Shown: one piece after another, positions 61,705 through 64,000 of the stretch
Position numbering within the stretch: the first letter of the stretch is position 1
Layout of the letters: every line of letters begins with the position of its first letter
Assembly: GCF_030125375.1 (NCBI RefSeq)
Contig: NZ_JASJUU010000001.1
Coordinates: 1,500,971-1,564,970, forward strand
Direction of reading: 5' to 3'
DNA length: 64,000 nucleotides
Origin: Pseudoalteromonas umbrosa
GTDB lineage: Bacteria > Pseudomonadota > Gammaproteobacteria > Enterobacterales > Alteromonadaceae
Notes under the pieces: generated by a model
The model's input: the letters and a program-made list of their open reading frames with translations, nothing else
What the model was told of the DNA's origin: nothing
Database searches by the model: none
Program-made: the position numbers and the translations under genes

Positions 61705-64000
61705 ATGGACAGCCAAGAAAAAGGCATTATTGCATGGTTTGCACGCAATCCAGTCGCAGCAAACTTACTGATGATTTTTATTCTCGTCGGCGGCTTGCTC
61801 ACAGCATTTACAATGCAAAAGCAATTATTCCCACAAAACACTAACTATTGGTTAAGCATCCAAGCCATCTACCCAGGCGCTGCACCTCAAGAAGTCGAAG
61901 AAGGGATCACAATCAAAGTAGAAGAATCAATGGAAGGCCTTGAAGGCATAAAGAGATTGATAACCTACTCTAACAGAGGCTACTCACAAACTTGGATTGA
62001 AGTCGATCATCAATACGACCCAAAAGATGTATTGGATGAAGTCAAAATGCAGGTTGACTCTATTTCAACCTTCCCGGCTGACATGGAGCGTCCTGTCATT
62101 CGTAATGAAAAGAATGAACAGGAAGTCATGCTGCTTACATTAAATGGAGATATGAGCTTTGAAGAACTTAAGCACCTCGGTAACAATTTGCATGACGAAA
62201 TGCTAGCTTTACCAGGTGTAAACCTAGTTACTTTCAACGGTGGCCTTAATTATGAAATTGGTATTGAAGTTAGCCCAGATAAACTGCGTGAGTATGGTTT
62301 AACATTCAGAAATATCGCGGATGCAGTACGTAACTACTCTGCCAATATGTCAGCAGGACAAATCCGCTCTGACAATGGCTACATTTCAATGCGAGTTGAA
62401 AACCAAGCTTATCGCGGTCATGATTTTGAACAACTTCCTTTGATCACATTGGAAGATGGTGCTCAAATTCGGTTAGGTGATGTTGCCACTATCTCTGATG
62501 GCTTTGAAGAAGGTCTGATGTACTCACTCTATAACGGTAGAAACTCGCTGATCTATGAAGTTCGTGCGTCGAAAGATCAAGATATCACCAATGTTGCAGG
62601 GATCATAAAAAATTACTTAAATGAGAAAGAAGGTCAATTACCACAGGGCGTGAAACTAGAACCATTTTTAGATTTCACCTATTACCTTGAAGGCCGCCTC
62701 AATATGATGATTGAAAACATGGTCATCGGTGGCGTACTCGTTATGCTAATGCTGGCATTGTTTTTGAGGATTAGGTTGGCATTTTGGGTCATGATGGGTT
62801 TACCAGTGTCGTTTTTAGGCGCATTTTTACTCATGCCAGCTGGCTCTATTGACATCACCATTAATCTGGCCTCTTTATTTGCCTTTATATTAGTACTCGG
62901 TATTGTGGTAGATGATGCCATTGTGGTCGGCGAATCAGCACATGCTGAAATCGAAAAACACGGTCACAGTTTAGATAATGTGGTACGTGGTGTAAAACGA
63001 GTTGCAGTCCCTGCGACATTTGGTGTCCTCACCACCATTGCCGCGTTTTTCCCACAAACGTTATCTACCGGCCCAGAAGCGGCATTTTCCAAAGCCATTG
63101 GTGGTGTTATCATTCTTTGCTTAATTTTCTCTTTGATTGAATCAAAGCTTATCTTGCCCGCGCACCTTGCGGCAATGAAAGACAAGCCAAGCAACCCTAA
63201 CAACCCATTCCACCGCTTGCGTGAAGCATTAGACAACGGTCTAAAAAACTTCATTGAAAACACTTATAGACCTTCAATTGAAAAATGCATTCATTATCGC
63301 TATACGGTGATCGTTGGCTTTATTTGTATTCTTATTGTCAGCGCAGGGCTATTTGCAGGCGGATTTATTAAGTTTGTTGCTAACCCTAAAATCCCTCATG
63401 ATTTTCCGAGCATTCAAGTTGAAATGAACTTGTCTGCTTCGGAGTCGGCAACACTTGAAACCATTAAAAAACTCGAAACTATGCTTAATAAAGTCGAGCA
63501 GCAAATTGAGCAAGACTACGATCAAGTTATGGTGAAAAACTTCGCCATCAATATGAACGGCAGAACCAACGCGACTATCCGTGCTGTGCTGGTTGAGCCT
63601 CATTTACGCCCTATTGATACTTTTGAATTAAGTGCAATGTGGCGCGAAAATATGCCTCCGCTACCAGGTGTAAAAACTTTAAATATTCAAGACAGTATTT
63701 CTGACGGCGGGCGTGACGATGGAGATATCAGCTTCCGACTTGAAGGCAAAGACAAAGACACACTAAAAGAAGTGGCGCAGAGATTAAAAGATAAGCTCAG
63801 AACCATTGAAGGCGTTGGTGATGTTAACGACTCTATGCAATCTGCGACAGATGAAATCCAATTGGAGCTAAAACCACTTGCTTACAGCATGGGGCTTACG
63901 CTTGCTGACATTGCTTCGCAAGTAAACTTCAGTTACTACGGCATTGAAGCTCAGCGGATCTTAAGAAATGGTGAAGAAATAAAAGTCATGATCCGTTACC
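61705..64000 (+). CDS. RND family efflux permease, partial at right edge
   Basis: The frame is open from ATG 61705 (after AGGAG) to the window end, over 765 codons. It shows an AcrB-like layout: TM1 (ANLLMIFILVGGLLTAF), a large periplasmic loop, TM2-TM6 with the proton-relay Asp pair in GIVVDDAIVVGE, TM7 (YTVIVGFICILIVSAGLF) and part of the second periplasmic loop. It belongs to the HAE1/multidrug exporter group. Substrate unknown. It could export the cluster product, but about 20 kb separates them. Confidence 0.9.
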   Translation, partial: MDSQEKGIIAWFARNPVAANLLMIFILVGGLLTAFTMQKQLFPQNTNYWLSIQAIYPGAAPQEVEEGITIKVEESMEGLEGIKRLITYSNRGYSQTWIEVDHQYDPKDVLDEVKMQVDSISTFPADMERPVIRNEKNEQEVMLLTLNGDMSFEELKHLGNNLHDEMLALPGVNLVTFNGGLNYEIGIEVSPDKLREYGLTFRNIADAVRNYSANMSAGQIRSDNGYISMRVENQAYRGHDFEQLPLITLEDGAQIRLGDVATISDGFEEGLMYSLYNGRNSLIYEVRASKDQDITNVAGIIKNYLNEKEGQLPQGVKLEPFLDFTYYLEGRLNMMIENMVIGGVLVMLMLALFLRIRLAFWVMMGLPVSFLGAFLLMPAGSIDITINLASLFAFILVLGIVVDDAIVVGESAHAEIEKHGHSLDNVVRGVKRVAVPATFGVLTTIAAFFPQTLSTGPEAAFSKAIGGVIILCLIFSLIESKLILPAHLAAMKDKPSNPNNPFHRLREALDNGLKNFIENTYRPSIEKCIHYRYTVIVGFICILIVSAGLFAGGFIKFVANPKIPHDFPSIQVEMNLSASESATLETIKKLETMLNKVEQQIEQDYDQVMVKNFAINMNGRTNATIRAVLVEPHLRPIDTFELSAMWRENMPPLPGVKTLNIQDSISDGGRDDGDISFRLEGKDKDTLKEVAQRLKDKLRTIEGVGDVNDSMQSATDEIQLELKPLAYSMGLTLADIASQVNFSYYGIEAQRILRNGEEIKVMIRY

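Overview
The window looks like a marine gammaproteobacterium of the Pseudoalteromonas/Alteromonadales type. The evidence is moderate-to-low G+C, a Vibrio-like integron cassette array, HopJ and TIGR03643 family proteins, a secreted subtilase with an I9 prodomain and PPC tail, and an RND efflux pair. No rRNA, tRNA or CRISPR array was recognised.

Region 1 (1-8250) is a decayed chromosomal integron segment. Cassette genes all lie on the minus strand and most are followed by an attC site (six recognised). The region holds three copies of an attI-like region followed by the 5' end of an integron integrase gene (intI). Every intI copy is broken, and one module carries a tandem duplication of its promoter and intI start. 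No intact integrase is present here. The cassettes encode defence-like or unknown proteins: a STAND NTPase fused to an Mrr endonuclease, a GHKL ATPase fused to a PD-(D/E)XK nuclease, a membrane-anchored HEPN-like protein, a four-helix membrane protein and several small proteins.

Region 2 (8265-41706) is centred on a trans-AT PKS/NRPS biosynthetic cluster. Trans-acting PfaD-type enoylreductase, a free acyltransferase, a NodU-type carbamoyltransferase and a 6.7-kaa megasynthase lie in one row. The megasynthase reads KS-DH-KR-cMT-ACP / KS-KR-ACP / C-A-PCP / KS-KR-ACP / KS-KR-ACP-R, and its A domain carries a threonine code. An AlkD-like repair protein follows and may give self-protection. A second tight operon (36066-40714) encodes a HAM1-type pyrophosphatase, a protein with a possible FolB-like fold plus cupin, an SDR, a stand-alone condensation-domain protein and a cytochrome P450. 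These are probable supply and tailoring enzymes. A MerR regulator and a quinone-reductase-like flavoprotein sit at the right edge.

Region 3 (42485-64000) is mostly ordinary chromosome with an exoprotein flavour: a sphingomyelinase-C-like phosphodiesterase, LysE and TauE exporters, a lipoprotein paired with a large secreted helical-repeat protein resembling lipid-transfer (vitellogenin-like) proteins, small housekeeping proteins, and a minus-strand protease locus (subtilase, Hint-domain protein, anchored protein, divergent subtilase). A Sec-exported RTX-repeat protein and an RND adaptor/permease pair that runs off the right edge complete it. Simple tandem repeats (12-bp and 8-bp units) occur at 1-133, 42281-42328 and 45849-46013.
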